Source of the DNA: a virus
Length of the DNA: 26,811 nt
IMG/VR virus record: IMGVR_UViG_3300018080_000522
Span: 1 to 26,811 of that record
Direction: 5' to 3' (one strand)
Shown here: piece after piece, positions 15,901-23,594 of the stretch
Position numbering within the stretch: the stretch's first letter is position 1
Layout of the letters: each line of letters begins with the position of its first letter
Translations under genes and position numbers: made by a program
Notes under the pieces: generated by a model
What the model was told of the DNA's origin: nothing
Database searches by the model: none
The model's input: the letters and a program-made list of their open reading frames with translations, nothing else

Positions 15901-18364
15901 CATCGCTTCGTTCTCTAACACATTCCTTAACGGCATGGTAATCGACTCGTTCTCTACACACGATTCGGCAGATATTGACAGCGAAGAACACTCGATTGCA
16001 ATAGATCAGGAAACAGGAACACTTCGTCCAACAACATCTGCTGTTAACATCGATCTTCGCTCAAGCGAATCTTCCCCGACTGGTATCACACTATCAGCGG
16101 ATAATGTAATCAGTCTTACACCAACAGGAACCGAAGCAACTGTTGTTGCTCTAGAAGCAAACACAACAGTCAAGGTAAATCCTTCGTCGAAGGTGAACTG
16201 GGTTGGTTCTCTTTCGCTTTCCCCTTCCAGTAGTAACTGGCTTAGCACATATAAACCAGTCGTTGTAAACAACAACGAAGGTGGAAAGAACACTCACTGG
16301 ATCTCTGGTAGAAAGAAGAACACCAGAGGTGTGCGAAATGGTTTCGGAACACAATGGAAGTGGTGGAATATTCACTGGGGAACCGAACGCGACAGAAGCA
16401 TCACCGAAGAACTCGACTATGCTTCAAACATTACAAACACTTCGCATCTTCGTGAGGTGTTGTATGATCGCTGGTCACAAATCGTTCCAAGCGACAAGTC
16501 GGTTTCAAAGACAACAGGCTTCCGAAACACAGTTGCGTCTTATAGCGCAACAGGTAAAGCAAGAAGTGCTAGAAACAGAATCCGTCCTATCACACTTCGC
16601 AGACCGGACAACTCGATCAATTTCAGAATGGACTCTGTAACGATTGACTTCTCTGCATCCAATCTGAAGCCGTTCACCAAGATGTATGTTTTCTTCGATG
16701 GAAGAAAACTTGGATTGCAGTCTGAAAACAGTGCTTCGTACAATAACGATTATGGTTATCTTGCCAATCTGAACCCATCGACGCTTGTAACTGACGAGTA
16801 CGGTTCTGTTTCCGGTCAGATCGTGATTCCCACAACCAACAAGTACCTTGCAACAGACAAGGTAATCAGAATCACAGACTCCGCACAGAACATTTCTTCG
16901 GAAAGCACAACATCCACCGATATGATTTTCCGCATCGACGGAAACTCCAGAACTCAAGGTTCCGGTAGACTGCGTGCAAGTCTCGCAAAGAGGGATTCCA
17001 CAAAGCAAGATCGAATCGTTCAGGATGCAACAACTACAAACCGCAAGCAAATTCTTTCCTCTGTTGCGGACTATTACGATCCATTGACTCAAACATTCTT
17101 TGTCGATGGTTCACGCTATCCAAACGGCATCATGTGTTCCAGCATTGATATTTACTTCAAGACAAAGAACGCGAATGTTCCTGCAAAGATCGAACTTCGG
17201 GATGTAGTAAACGGAGTACCAGATCCATCGCATGTCATTGCATTCTCAGAGGTTACAAAGCCTGGTGACACTTCACTTGCGGACGGTGTAACTGTATTCT
17301 CAACTGGTCCAGATTCGACAAAGTATACTCGGTTTACCTTTACAACACCGGTTCGATTGACACCCGGAGAATATGCACTTGTCGTCCGAAGCAACAGCAG
17401 CGACGACGAACTTTGGGCTGCGACTCTCGGTGAAAAAGGCATTACTGCCGACGGTTTGAACACCAGCACCGAAGTCATCAAGCAACCCTATGTCGGAAGA
17501 TTGTATCTACCACAAAACAATGGAACAAGAGTCGAAGACACAACTCGCTCCCTCATGTTCCGTGTGAACAGAAATGTCTACGACACCACAGAAACCAAGC
17601 AGATTCGCTTGCGTGGTGTTGCAAACTCTGCGAGAAACCAAGACGGAGTGGTTGTAACAACACCATCCGTAAACTACATCGAACTGAAGGCTACCATCGA
17701 ACAGGAGCCAGATGCTGTGGTTCGATTCTTGCCTTCTACAAGCAACTTCTCCGCTGCTGATAGACGAGAGTTGATTCCAAACAGAACGACAAAGATCCTC
17801 GGTAAGCCAGGAACATATCCAAGAAGCACGACAAATGAAATCTCCACAAACGAAGGGGATCTTCTTGAACTGATTCTTGGAACACCAGACGCAAACATCT
17901 CACCACTTGTTGACTTGGATCGTTTGTCTCTCGTCTGTGTAAGAAACAACATAAGCACCGACACTTCCGGCGAAGAAGACCCGGTAGTGATCGATAAGCC
18001 TGACAAGGGTGTTGCAAGATACATCGGCAAGAGAAATACACTAGACATTCCCGCGAATAACATTCGTGTTGAGTTTGAAGGAAACCTTCCAGAAGAAACC
18101 GATGTCAAAGTCTATGTCAAGATTCTTGAAGACACAAAGACAGACTTCGAGAAGCAACCATACATTGAACTCACGAAGACAAGCGAAACTTTGAGAAACC
18201 CATCAAACACAAATGACGGTGAGTTCTATAAGTTCTCGTACATTCCAAAGACACCAACGGGATCATTCTCGGTGTATTCGACAAAGATTGTTCTAACAGG
18301 ACCGGATAATGGTCTTGCTGTTCCTGCGATTCGCAACTTAAGAACATATGCGATTACGACATGA
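12959..18364 (+). CDS. Giant DUF4815-type structural / fibre-network protein, 1801 aa
   Basis: The protein starts at ATG 12959 with AGGA nine bases upstream. The first 70 residues (FNIEPYYDDFDEAKKFLRIL, ARELTQLQTILNNQVGRFAD) are the DUF4815 signature of large virion proteins in T4-like marine phages. A helical segment near residues 948-983 (YTMRMIGELDKRITRLEEL) looks like a trimeric coiled coil. After it come a Trp-rich block near residues 1127-1147 (NGFGTQWKWWNIHWG), the block DFSASNLKPFTKMYVFFDG, and YYDPLTQTFFVDG with SSIDIYFKTKN near 1371-1404, all recurrent in this family. It follows gp8 directly, where T4 has gp9, gp10 and gp11, so it probably forms the outer baseplate or long proximal fibre. 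It overlaps the next gene by ATGA. Confidence 0.88.
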   Translation: MATEGKSRFNIEPYYDDFDEAKKFLRILFRPSYSVQARELTQLQTILNNQVGRFADHIFENGSIVKGGSVSESRVQFVRLETTTTDPSQLLNYEITFTENDVTKRGKVVATLPATTTDPHVILFYEPYTGTGATDTTNNGRLFVSGNRLQTTNPNITTDGSDALIVKAQGSIAPTGEAILVSIQQGIFYLEGFFVLNDAQSIPVFKTTNGVRDFTIDSQTTAVGFNINRVTVTVNDDVSLRDPAQGSYNFNAPGADRYKIDLVIDQIPFTFNEDGFRTEFDTENFIEFFRVLNGETFKTLKYPDYAGLEETLARRTFDESGHYTVRPFGIEVLEYDVNNGGVFDPTVSPSEQIRNDPDGFLAVGMKTGKAYVQGYEFELQNTEYLVGRKARDLDHVQTQSEQLLPFDLGNYVIVSNNANSLFGDFFTTNTDSVFGPKQKKLALLDVERNHIGCANAVHLQPNDFNSTTYRLYLSDIVFGTQAGVNAQYDTATIEQVAYFASSDTASQETIFTAEPNSGFDGSPLFDRGNATLVYRVPVGNTVKEITGLDYYVQRDFQPTLTNVGGDIYEAVIGNESGNPFNLLPSGAVFQGTNNSDGFVDTIDELDEYIVSVNGHIYTMSPETSGLYGGNTLSVNSGNTSVTLTLDLSNEESIPEKIYVLANVRVEDSTGANFRKKILKKRTLTLNGNSNTVFSNAIARGYGISLEISDVYQLLSVKDATDANKDITSLFTLDNGQRSYLYDHASIILDESYADGKEGPGDKWLNNGDAALFTVEFLYFDHRVGASGKYDQITYPIVVQSYLHDMHEAGVTVDGVTTDFNYSLIPPFVDKRTGETFSLSDAIDHRPIRAPGVAYEGDLVTPDESGRVYGAWTPEDGNLYFVNYTHYLPRIDKILLTKEREFKILEGRPSLEPIAAEHNPENVMVLYEIKVEPYTFGPEDVEIKYIDNQRYTMRMIGELDKRITRLEELSKLTDDEQEAKTSIASFSNTFLNGMVIDSFSTHDSADIDSEEHSIAIDQETGTLRPTTSAVNIDLRSSESSPTGITLSADNVISLTPTGTEATVVALEANTTVKVNPSSKVNWVGSLSLSPSSSNWLSTYKPVVVNNNEGGKNTHWISGRKKNTRGVRNGFGTQWKWWNIHWGTERDRSITEELDYASNITNTSHLREVLYDRWSQIVPSDKSVSKTTGFRNTVASYSATGKARSARNRIRPITLRRPDNSINFRMDSVTIDFSASNLKPFTKMYVFFDGRKLGLQSENSASYNNDYGYLANLNPSTLVTDEYGSVSGQIVIPTTNKYLATDKVIRITDSAQNISSESTTSTDMIFRIDGNSRTQGSGRLRASLAKRDSTKQDRIVQDATTTNRKQILSSVADYYDPLTQTFFVDGSRYPNGIMCSSIDIYFKTKNANVPAKIELRDVVNGVPDPSHVIAFSEVTKPGDTSLADGVTVFSTGPDSTKYTRFTFTTPVRLTPGEYALVVRSNSSDDELWAATLGEKGITADGLNTSTEVIKQPYVGRLYLPQNNGTRVEDTTRSLMFRVNRNVYDTTETKQIRLRGVANSARNQDGVVVTTPSVNYIELKATIEQEPDAVVRFLPSTSNFSAADRRELIPNRTTKILGKPGTYPRSTTNEISTNEGDLLELILGTPDANISPLVDLDRLSLVCVRNNISTDTSGEEDPVVIDKPDKGVARYIGKRNTLDIPANNIRVEFEGNLPEETDVKVYVKILEDTKTDFEKQPYIELTKTSETLRNPSNTNDGEFYKFSYIPKTPTGSFSVYSTKIVLTGPDNGLAVPAIRNLRTYAITT

Positions 18365-18567
18365 ACCGAATGAGAATTAAGAACGAACCGGGGCTTGAAC
18401 GAGACTTACAAACAAATGGCATTGTAAACACCAATGTCGATGAATACACTCGTTTCCTAGAAGAAAAAGAAAAAAGAAACACGGAAGAACAAAGACTAAA
18501 TACTCTTGAGGCTGAGTTAAGGGATATCAAGGCTTTGCTTCTCGAATTGTTAAACAAAGGACAATAA
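18361..18567 (+). CDS. Small coiled-coil protein, 68 aa
   Basis: Starts at the ATG of an ATGA overlap with the DUF4815-type gene and ends immediately before the next ATG. The N-terminus RIKNEPGLERDLQTNGIVNT is followed by a predicted amphipathic helix (EKRNTEEQRLNTLEAELRDI then KALLLELLNKG) with heptad-like Leu spacing. Small proteins with an opening like this occur next to fibre genes in T4-like marine phages; their function is not known to me. Tight coupling on both sides suggests it is made in proportion to the fibres, as a trimer connector or assembly factor. That role is inference. Confidence 0.82.
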   Translation: MNRMRIKNEPGLERDLQTNGIVNTNVDEYTRFLEEKEKRNTEEQRLNTLEAELRDIKALLLELLNKGQ

Positions 18568-21204
18568 ATGGCAAGTACCCTACACAGTGTAACACCATTA
18601 CAACTTTCCGATTCGTTCAACGAATGGTATCTACGAAGCAACGATCTGATCGATGTCGTAAATCGAATCAATGTGTATGATGTTGTTGGTGGGTTTGGGT
18701 TTGCCGAATATCGTGCGGTTGACGGAACAAAAACACTCCGCATCAACATCGGTCAAGGTAATGCAGAGTATCAAGGAACACTAATCGGTGTAACAGGACA
18801 AGGAATCTACGGTCTTCGATTCTTGGACGATCCTTCTGCTACCGGTGCAAACAATCCTGATGTGTCTACATCGCACAAGGTTCTCGCAGTTGACATTGCT
18901 GGTTTGCCAGACGCAACACCAGGTCCAACAGGAACAGTGGAAGCAGACGACTATTTCATGTTCGCGGATGTGTCTACTGCAACCGCAGACATAAGACGAG
19001 TGAAAGCATCTGAGTTGCTTCCGTATTCGATTTCCGGCGATCACAGATTCACCGGAAATATTTACTTCGATGGTACATACACTGTTATTAACTCATCCGA
19101 ACTGTTCGTTGACGACAAAGTTATTTACTTGGGAACAAGTGGTGATAGCGACGGTGGTGAACCGGGACTGAATGATGTAAACATCGACGGTGCAGGTGTC
19201 GTCGTTCGTGGTCTTTCAGGTGACAAAGAGTGGGTTGTTGATACGAGCAATGCCGGTATTAGTTCTGCGTATCAGGCGTGGAAAACAAATATCGGCATCG
19301 ACTTCAATGTTGCAAAAGCATACACCAATGCGTTTAACATTTTCGGTTACAACTCAGCAGAAACCAAAATCACGATCTCGCACGATGGAGTTGCAGACGA
19401 GCGGTTTGAAATCGGTGCGTTCAAGGCAGGCGATACACAAAAGCGAATTCGTATTGGTTATGTAAACACACAAACCGGAGCAACAGCAGACGGTATTCGT
19501 GTTACTCGACAGGGAACTGTTCAGGTTCCGAAACTGAATGGTGATGTAGTCGTATCAGGCATCACATTTGAAAACTCTTTCAGTTACACTGCAAAGAATA
19601 ATGCGGTTCCAACATCTTCGGCAGAAGGTGCTGGTAACACATACGACACACACCTGAACTACAAGTGGACAAACCGAAAACTGGTAGAGCAAACAGCACA
19701 CGGGTTTACTTCTGGTGATCTGTTAAAGTTCTATAGCAGTGCTGCTGGTGCAACATACGACAAAGCAGACAACTCAACAGCGGTAAATGCAGAAGTTGTC
19801 GCAATCGTTGAAAAATCGCACTCACCAAACCACTTTACCGCAGTCTACACAGGACTCGTTGACCTTTCCGAAGTACCGGATGGTTCGACTCTCGCTCCCG
19901 GTGAAGTCTACTTCTTAGGTTCTACTGCTGGTAGTTACACCTCGCAGGAACCAACCGAAGTCGGCAAAATACGCAAACCAGTTTTGATCGGTGTTACCGG
20001 AGACACTGGTCTTTTTGTCAACTACATCGGCAACGAAGTTGCTTTCGATACTGGTGGACAGAGTTTCGATTTCGTTACATACGACACACACAACATCGAA
20101 CTCATCGATCAAAGAATCGTCACTTCCTCGTTTAGAAACAAGATCATCAACGGTGACTTCGACTTCTGGCAAAGATGGAGAGACTACGATGGAATCGCAG
20201 GAACGCAAGTTACCGGTGACATCAACCTGCCGACAGGAAATGCTTACGGAACCACTCTAGAGTTTGGTGAAGGTGTTACCGGATATCATGCAGACATGTG
20301 GGCGATTCTTTCAGCGGAAATCGATCCTACCAACACACGATCCTGTGTCGTGCATAAGTTAGCACACACAGGCGATAACGCAATCAAAACTACAGGTGGA
20401 ACCACACCAAGAAGTTACATTCGTGTTGAAAGTGGTCCATCTGGAGCAGGAGATATCATTCTCTCACAGAGAATCGAAAATGTAAGAACACTGGGAAGCA
20501 CCACTGGTGAAAATGAAATCATCTTAAGTTACTGGATTCGCGGAACCAGCATGGATGGTGGATCTACAGACTTCAAGGTGAATGTTCTTCAGGTGTTTGA
20601 TGGTTCGACATATGATACTGGTTCCACAAACTGCTTTGCAATCAACGGTTCTGTCACTAGCACAGATGGAACTACCTTTGATGTGTCCAGTGAATGGCAA
20701 CAGAAGCAAACCCGATTTAGAACAAACGAACTGAACACCTTCTCCTCATCGATCAACGCAGACAAAAACTGGCTTGAAGTTCAGTTTATTCTTCCTCCGG
20801 CATGGGGATCTGGAGTTGGTTTCGATCTTTCCCGCGTGCAATTAGAATCTGGAACAAACAGATCGAGATTTGAGGAGCGTCCACTCTCTATCGAGAAGCA
20901 ACTGTGTGAAAGATACTATGCAATCGCTGATGTTTCTTACAACGGTTACTTCATCGAAGGAACAACCGCGACAAGTATGGTAAAACTCGATGCAGAGTTG
21001 TACCCATCGATTGATGTTCATGGTATCAGCGGTTCTTCTGTTGGAACGACAGTTGTTGGAACTGATTTTGTATCAAGCGGAGATATCGATTCTATATCTC
21101 TGTCGGACATTACCATTTCGGGTAGTTCTGTGCTTGCGGAAAGAGGCGCTTCTGGTAGCGTCAGTTGCGTTTCGAGTTATCACATAGATAGTAGTATAAG
21201 ATAA
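18568..21204 (+). CDS. Tail fibre-like protein, 878 aa
   Basis: ATG 18568 follows the previous stop with AAAGGA at 18556-18561. The N-terminus (TPLQLSDSFNEWYLRSNDLI) is a short helical anchor typical of phage fibres. The middle contains FTGNIYFDGTYTVINSSELF and DDKVIYLGTSG, a beta-stranded motif common in fibres of T4-like marine phages. Residues about 372-487 form a module shared with the next gene (HGFTSGD ... GEVYFLG ... IRKPVLIG ... NYIG). Residues about 524-772 run from KIINGDFDFWQRW to VQLESGTNRSRFEERP, a carbohydrate-binding-like jelly-roll pattern known in many phage fibres. CERYYAIADVSYNGYF follows near the end. It is likely a receptor-binding fibre; the ligand is unknown. Confidence 0.88.
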   Translation: MASTLHSVTPLQLSDSFNEWYLRSNDLIDVVNRINVYDVVGGFGFAEYRAVDGTKTLRINIGQGNAEYQGTLIGVTGQGIYGLRFLDDPSATGANNPDVSTSHKVLAVDIAGLPDATPGPTGTVEADDYFMFADVSTATADIRRVKASELLPYSISGDHRFTGNIYFDGTYTVINSSELFVDDKVIYLGTSGDSDGGEPGLNDVNIDGAGVVVRGLSGDKEWVVDTSNAGISSAYQAWKTNIGIDFNVAKAYTNAFNIFGYNSAETKITISHDGVADERFEIGAFKAGDTQKRIRIGYVNTQTGATADGIRVTRQGTVQVPKLNGDVVVSGITFENSFSYTAKNNAVPTSSAEGAGNTYDTHLNYKWTNRKLVEQTAHGFTSGDLLKFYSSAAGATYDKADNSTAVNAEVVAIVEKSHSPNHFTAVYTGLVDLSEVPDGSTLAPGEVYFLGSTAGSYTSQEPTEVGKIRKPVLIGVTGDTGLFVNYIGNEVAFDTGGQSFDFVTYDTHNIELIDQRIVTSSFRNKIINGDFDFWQRWRDYDGIAGTQVTGDINLPTGNAYGTTLEFGEGVTGYHADMWAILSAEIDPTNTRSCVVHKLAHTGDNAIKTTGGTTPRSYIRVESGPSGAGDIILSQRIENVRTLGSTTGENEIILSYWIRGTSMDGGSTDFKVNVLQVFDGSTYDTGSTNCFAINGSVTSTDGTTFDVSSEWQQKQTRFRTNELNTFSSSINADKNWLEVQFILPPAWGSGVGFDLSRVQLESGTNRSRFEERPLSIEKQLCERYYAIADVSYNGYFIEGTTATSMVKLDAELYPSIDVHGISGSSVGTTVVGTDFVSSGDIDSISLSDITISGSSVLAERGASGSVSCVSSYHIDSSIR
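19681..20034 (+). repeat. Fibre module 1, copy in the 878-aa protein
   Basis: Residues about 372-489 align by eye with residues about 18-145 of the 785-aa neighbour. Shared landmarks in the same order are H-x-F-x2-G, NAE with a following VE, FT-x-V, GE-x-YFL, IRKP-x-x-I and NYIG. This suggests duplication or exchange of one domain between adjacent fibre genes. Confidence 0.6.
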
Positions 21205-21210
21205 TAGGAG
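21205..21210 (+). promoter_or_regulatory. Ribosome binding site for the GTG-started fibre gene
   Basis: TAGGAG sits six bases upstream of GTG 21217 in a 12-base gap and decides that start; no in-frame ATG is nearby. Confidence 0.7.
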
Positions 21211-21216
21211 TTAACC

Positions 21217-23574
21217 GTGGGTTCAACAGCATTAGGTCGAATTGGTGGTTCTGGTGGCGGTGGTTCAAAGATAACCATTACGCAACCTGGTCACGATTTC
21301 ATTGCAGGAAATGTTGTTCGTTATGATGCGTCAAACGATCAATACACCAAAGCAATCGCATCAGAATTTGGTGGCTTTTCTGCTGATGTAAATGCAGAAG
21401 CAATAGGTGTTGTTGAATCAGTATCCGTTGATACCTTCACAATGGTATTGAATGGAAAGATTGAAAGCGGTTCGTTTACAGTCGAGAACTTTGATGTATT
21501 GAGCAACCCACAGCAGGGTGAGTTTTATTTCCTCAGTGATGAAACACCCGGTTTGCTGACAAATGTTCCCCCACAAGATGGTGCGAGTATACGAAAGCCT
21601 ATCTTCATACAAACAACCACCGGTGGAATTGGGTTCGTTCAAAATTACATCGGTATTCGCAACAGCGAAATTCTTGAGGATATCGTTGATATTAGTTCCA
21701 TTCAACCAGTAGGAATGATTGCTCCTTTTGGGGGAATTGCTTCTGCAATTCCTGACGGTTGGTTGCCATGTGATGGAAGTATATTTGATCCGAGCGAATA
21801 TCCAGAACTTGCCACTGCAATCGGTCTAAACTACGGCGGAAACGAGTATAGACTACCAGATCTCCGAGGTAGAGTTGCTCTAGGCACAAACCCTACTGGC
21901 GGAAATGCAACCCTGTCGGTGCGAGAGTTGGGATCTGTCGGTGGTGAAGAAAGTGTTGTGCTTGAAAGATCAAACCTTCCCAACCACAACCACGACGGTT
22001 CTTCTTACAAAGCATTTATTGATGATGTAATCAATAACGAAGTTGATTACGCTAATTACGGAGCGGTTTATGGGTTCTTTGATCCAGATGGTCCGACACC
22101 AACTAGAAACATCGGTGAAAACAGCGCATCTGTTCCCGTCCAACCAATAGACGATCAAGGCGCAGTCGTTGCGAATGATTGGGTAACACATTTTGGTCTT
22201 GGAATGGGAGACGACTATGATTACGCACTTACAGAGAAAGCCGTAAATATTGCAAGCGAAGGCAGTGATCTTCCTCACAACAACATGCCTCCGTTTCAGG
22301 TTGTAAACTGGATCATTCGTGCAAGAGCAACAGAAGACGCGGCGATTATTACAGTCAATCTTCGTAATCTGAGAGATGTTGATACATCCAGAGGTTTCCC
22401 AACCAACAACAACCAAAAGAACGGCGACTTGGTGTCGTGGAACAGCACGGAACAGAAGTTCATCATGCGTCCCGATACTGCAACTGTAAACTATTGTCAA
22501 AACGGTGCGTTTGATAAGTGGACAAATGGAATCACATTTAACGATGCTGCTTTCACTGCTGCGTACACTGCAAACAATTGGTACTATGAAAGAACTGGAA
22601 CTGTCGGTGGAACAGATAGACTCTTTCAGATAGAAAGAGGTGGTGCAGTTCCTGGTCATAATGCAGCAAACTCGTTTCAAGGTCTTACAGAACCAATAGC
22701 AGGACACGACTTTGTTCCAAGTGCATTCAACGCAACTGGTGTTACTGGTGATTCTTTGTTGATTAGAAAGATACAACCGCTGACCACATCGTTGTTCTCT
22801 AACGACGAATATCACACACTGTCATTCTTTGTTAACGGCAGAGATTACGCTCAACTGCTACAAGCAGAATGGTTTACACTAAGTTTCTGGTCATGGACAC
22901 CACAAGCATACTTCACGGGTGATGATAACCGTGCAATCTCCGTTTCATTCAGAAACCAAGCAGGAAACGGCAGAACAGGTAGAAGATTCGTGGATGAGTT
23001 CCGTCCAATTCAAAATCAATGGACAAAACACGAAATCAAAGTTCCCGTGGATGCAATACAACAATGGAACTTCCAAGAAACTGAAGAACCAGGCAGTCAT
23101 GGTCTAAAAGTAACATTTGCTTTGTCGGCAGGAAGCGGAAGAAGAACTCAAAATCCTCGCACTTGGGCGGCAGGATTAAACATTTACGCTACAGACAATC
23201 AAGCAGAACCAATAAACGACAATGTAAGCGTTGGTTCATATTGGTTAGGACTTGCACAAGTTCAACTGGAAGCAGGAGCGTATTCTTCAAACTTCAAACT
23301 ACCACAGTCAAGAGAAACTAACTGGAAGCCACAAATAAGCCCTGGCGTTGGTCAACTAATAGCACTACGACGACCAGGCGGAAATGGCGCACCGGGCATG
23401 ACTGAATATACATTTCCAGCAGGAAAATGGGTGTACGCTTATTGGAGATGGTCTAGTGGTAACGATAACGAATATCCGTTCTCAGAAGGACAAGGCGAAG
23501 CGATCAGCGATGGATCAACACCTCACGAATTCCCCGAACCCATTTCAGTCGGTTGGGCATTCCGAGTAGAATAA
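21217..23574 (+). CDS. Tail fibre with phage tail-collar domain, 785 aa
   Basis: The start is GTG at 21217, supported by AGGAG six bases before. Residues about 18-145 are the module shared with the 878-aa fibre. Residues about 168-262 are a clear phage tail-collar domain: IAPFGGIASAIPDGWLPCDG, YGGNEYRLPDLRGRVALG, then NLPNHNHDGSS. Domains of this kind occur in short tail fibres and receptor-binding tips, where His residues often bind iron or other metal. Residues about 424-696 (NGAFDKWTNG ... VQLEAGAYSSNF) resemble the jelly-roll module of the previous fibre. The last 80 residues are Trp/Tyr/Gly rich (GKWVYAYWRWSSGNDNEY), suggesting a separate binding tip. Role: short fibre or adhesin, analogous in place to T4 gp12. 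Confidence 0.9.
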   Translation: MGSTALGRIGGSGGGGSKITITQPGHDFIAGNVVRYDASNDQYTKAIASEFGGFSADVNAEAIGVVESVSVDTFTMVLNGKIESGSFTVENFDVLSNPQQGEFYFLSDETPGLLTNVPPQDGASIRKPIFIQTTTGGIGFVQNYIGIRNSEILEDIVDISSIQPVGMIAPFGGIASAIPDGWLPCDGSIFDPSEYPELATAIGLNYGGNEYRLPDLRGRVALGTNPTGGNATLSVRELGSVGGEESVVLERSNLPNHNHDGSSYKAFIDDVINNEVDYANYGAVYGFFDPDGPTPTRNIGENSASVPVQPIDDQGAVVANDWVTHFGLGMGDDYDYALTEKAVNIASEGSDLPHNNMPPFQVVNWIIRARATEDAAIITVNLRNLRDVDTSRGFPTNNNQKNGDLVSWNSTEQKFIMRPDTATVNYCQNGAFDKWTNGITFNDAAFTAAYTANNWYYERTGTVGGTDRLFQIERGGAVPGHNAANSFQGLTEPIAGHDFVPSAFNATGVTGDSLLIRKIQPLTTSLFSNDEYHTLSFFVNGRDYAQLLQAEWFTLSFWSWTPQAYFTGDDNRAISVSFRNQAGNGRTGRRFVDEFRPIQNQWTKHEIKVPVDAIQQWNFQETEEPGSHGLKVTFALSAGSGRRTQNPRTWAAGLNIYATDNQAEPINDNVSVGSYWLGLAQVQLEAGAYSSNFKLPQSRETNWKPQISPGVGQLIALRRPGGNGAPGMTEYTFPAGKWVYAYWRWSSGNDNEYPFSEGQGEAISDGSTPHEFPEPISVGWAFRVE
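21268..21651 (+). repeat. Fibre module 1, copy in the 785-aa protein
   Basis: Residues about 18-145 carry the same ordered landmarks as the module in the 878-aa protein (GHDF, NAEAIGVVE, FTMVLNG, GEFYFLS, IRKPIFI, NYIG). Identity is modest by eye, so the duplication, if real, is old. Confidence 0.6.
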
Positions 23575-23594
23575 ACTAATAAGGAATCGATCAT

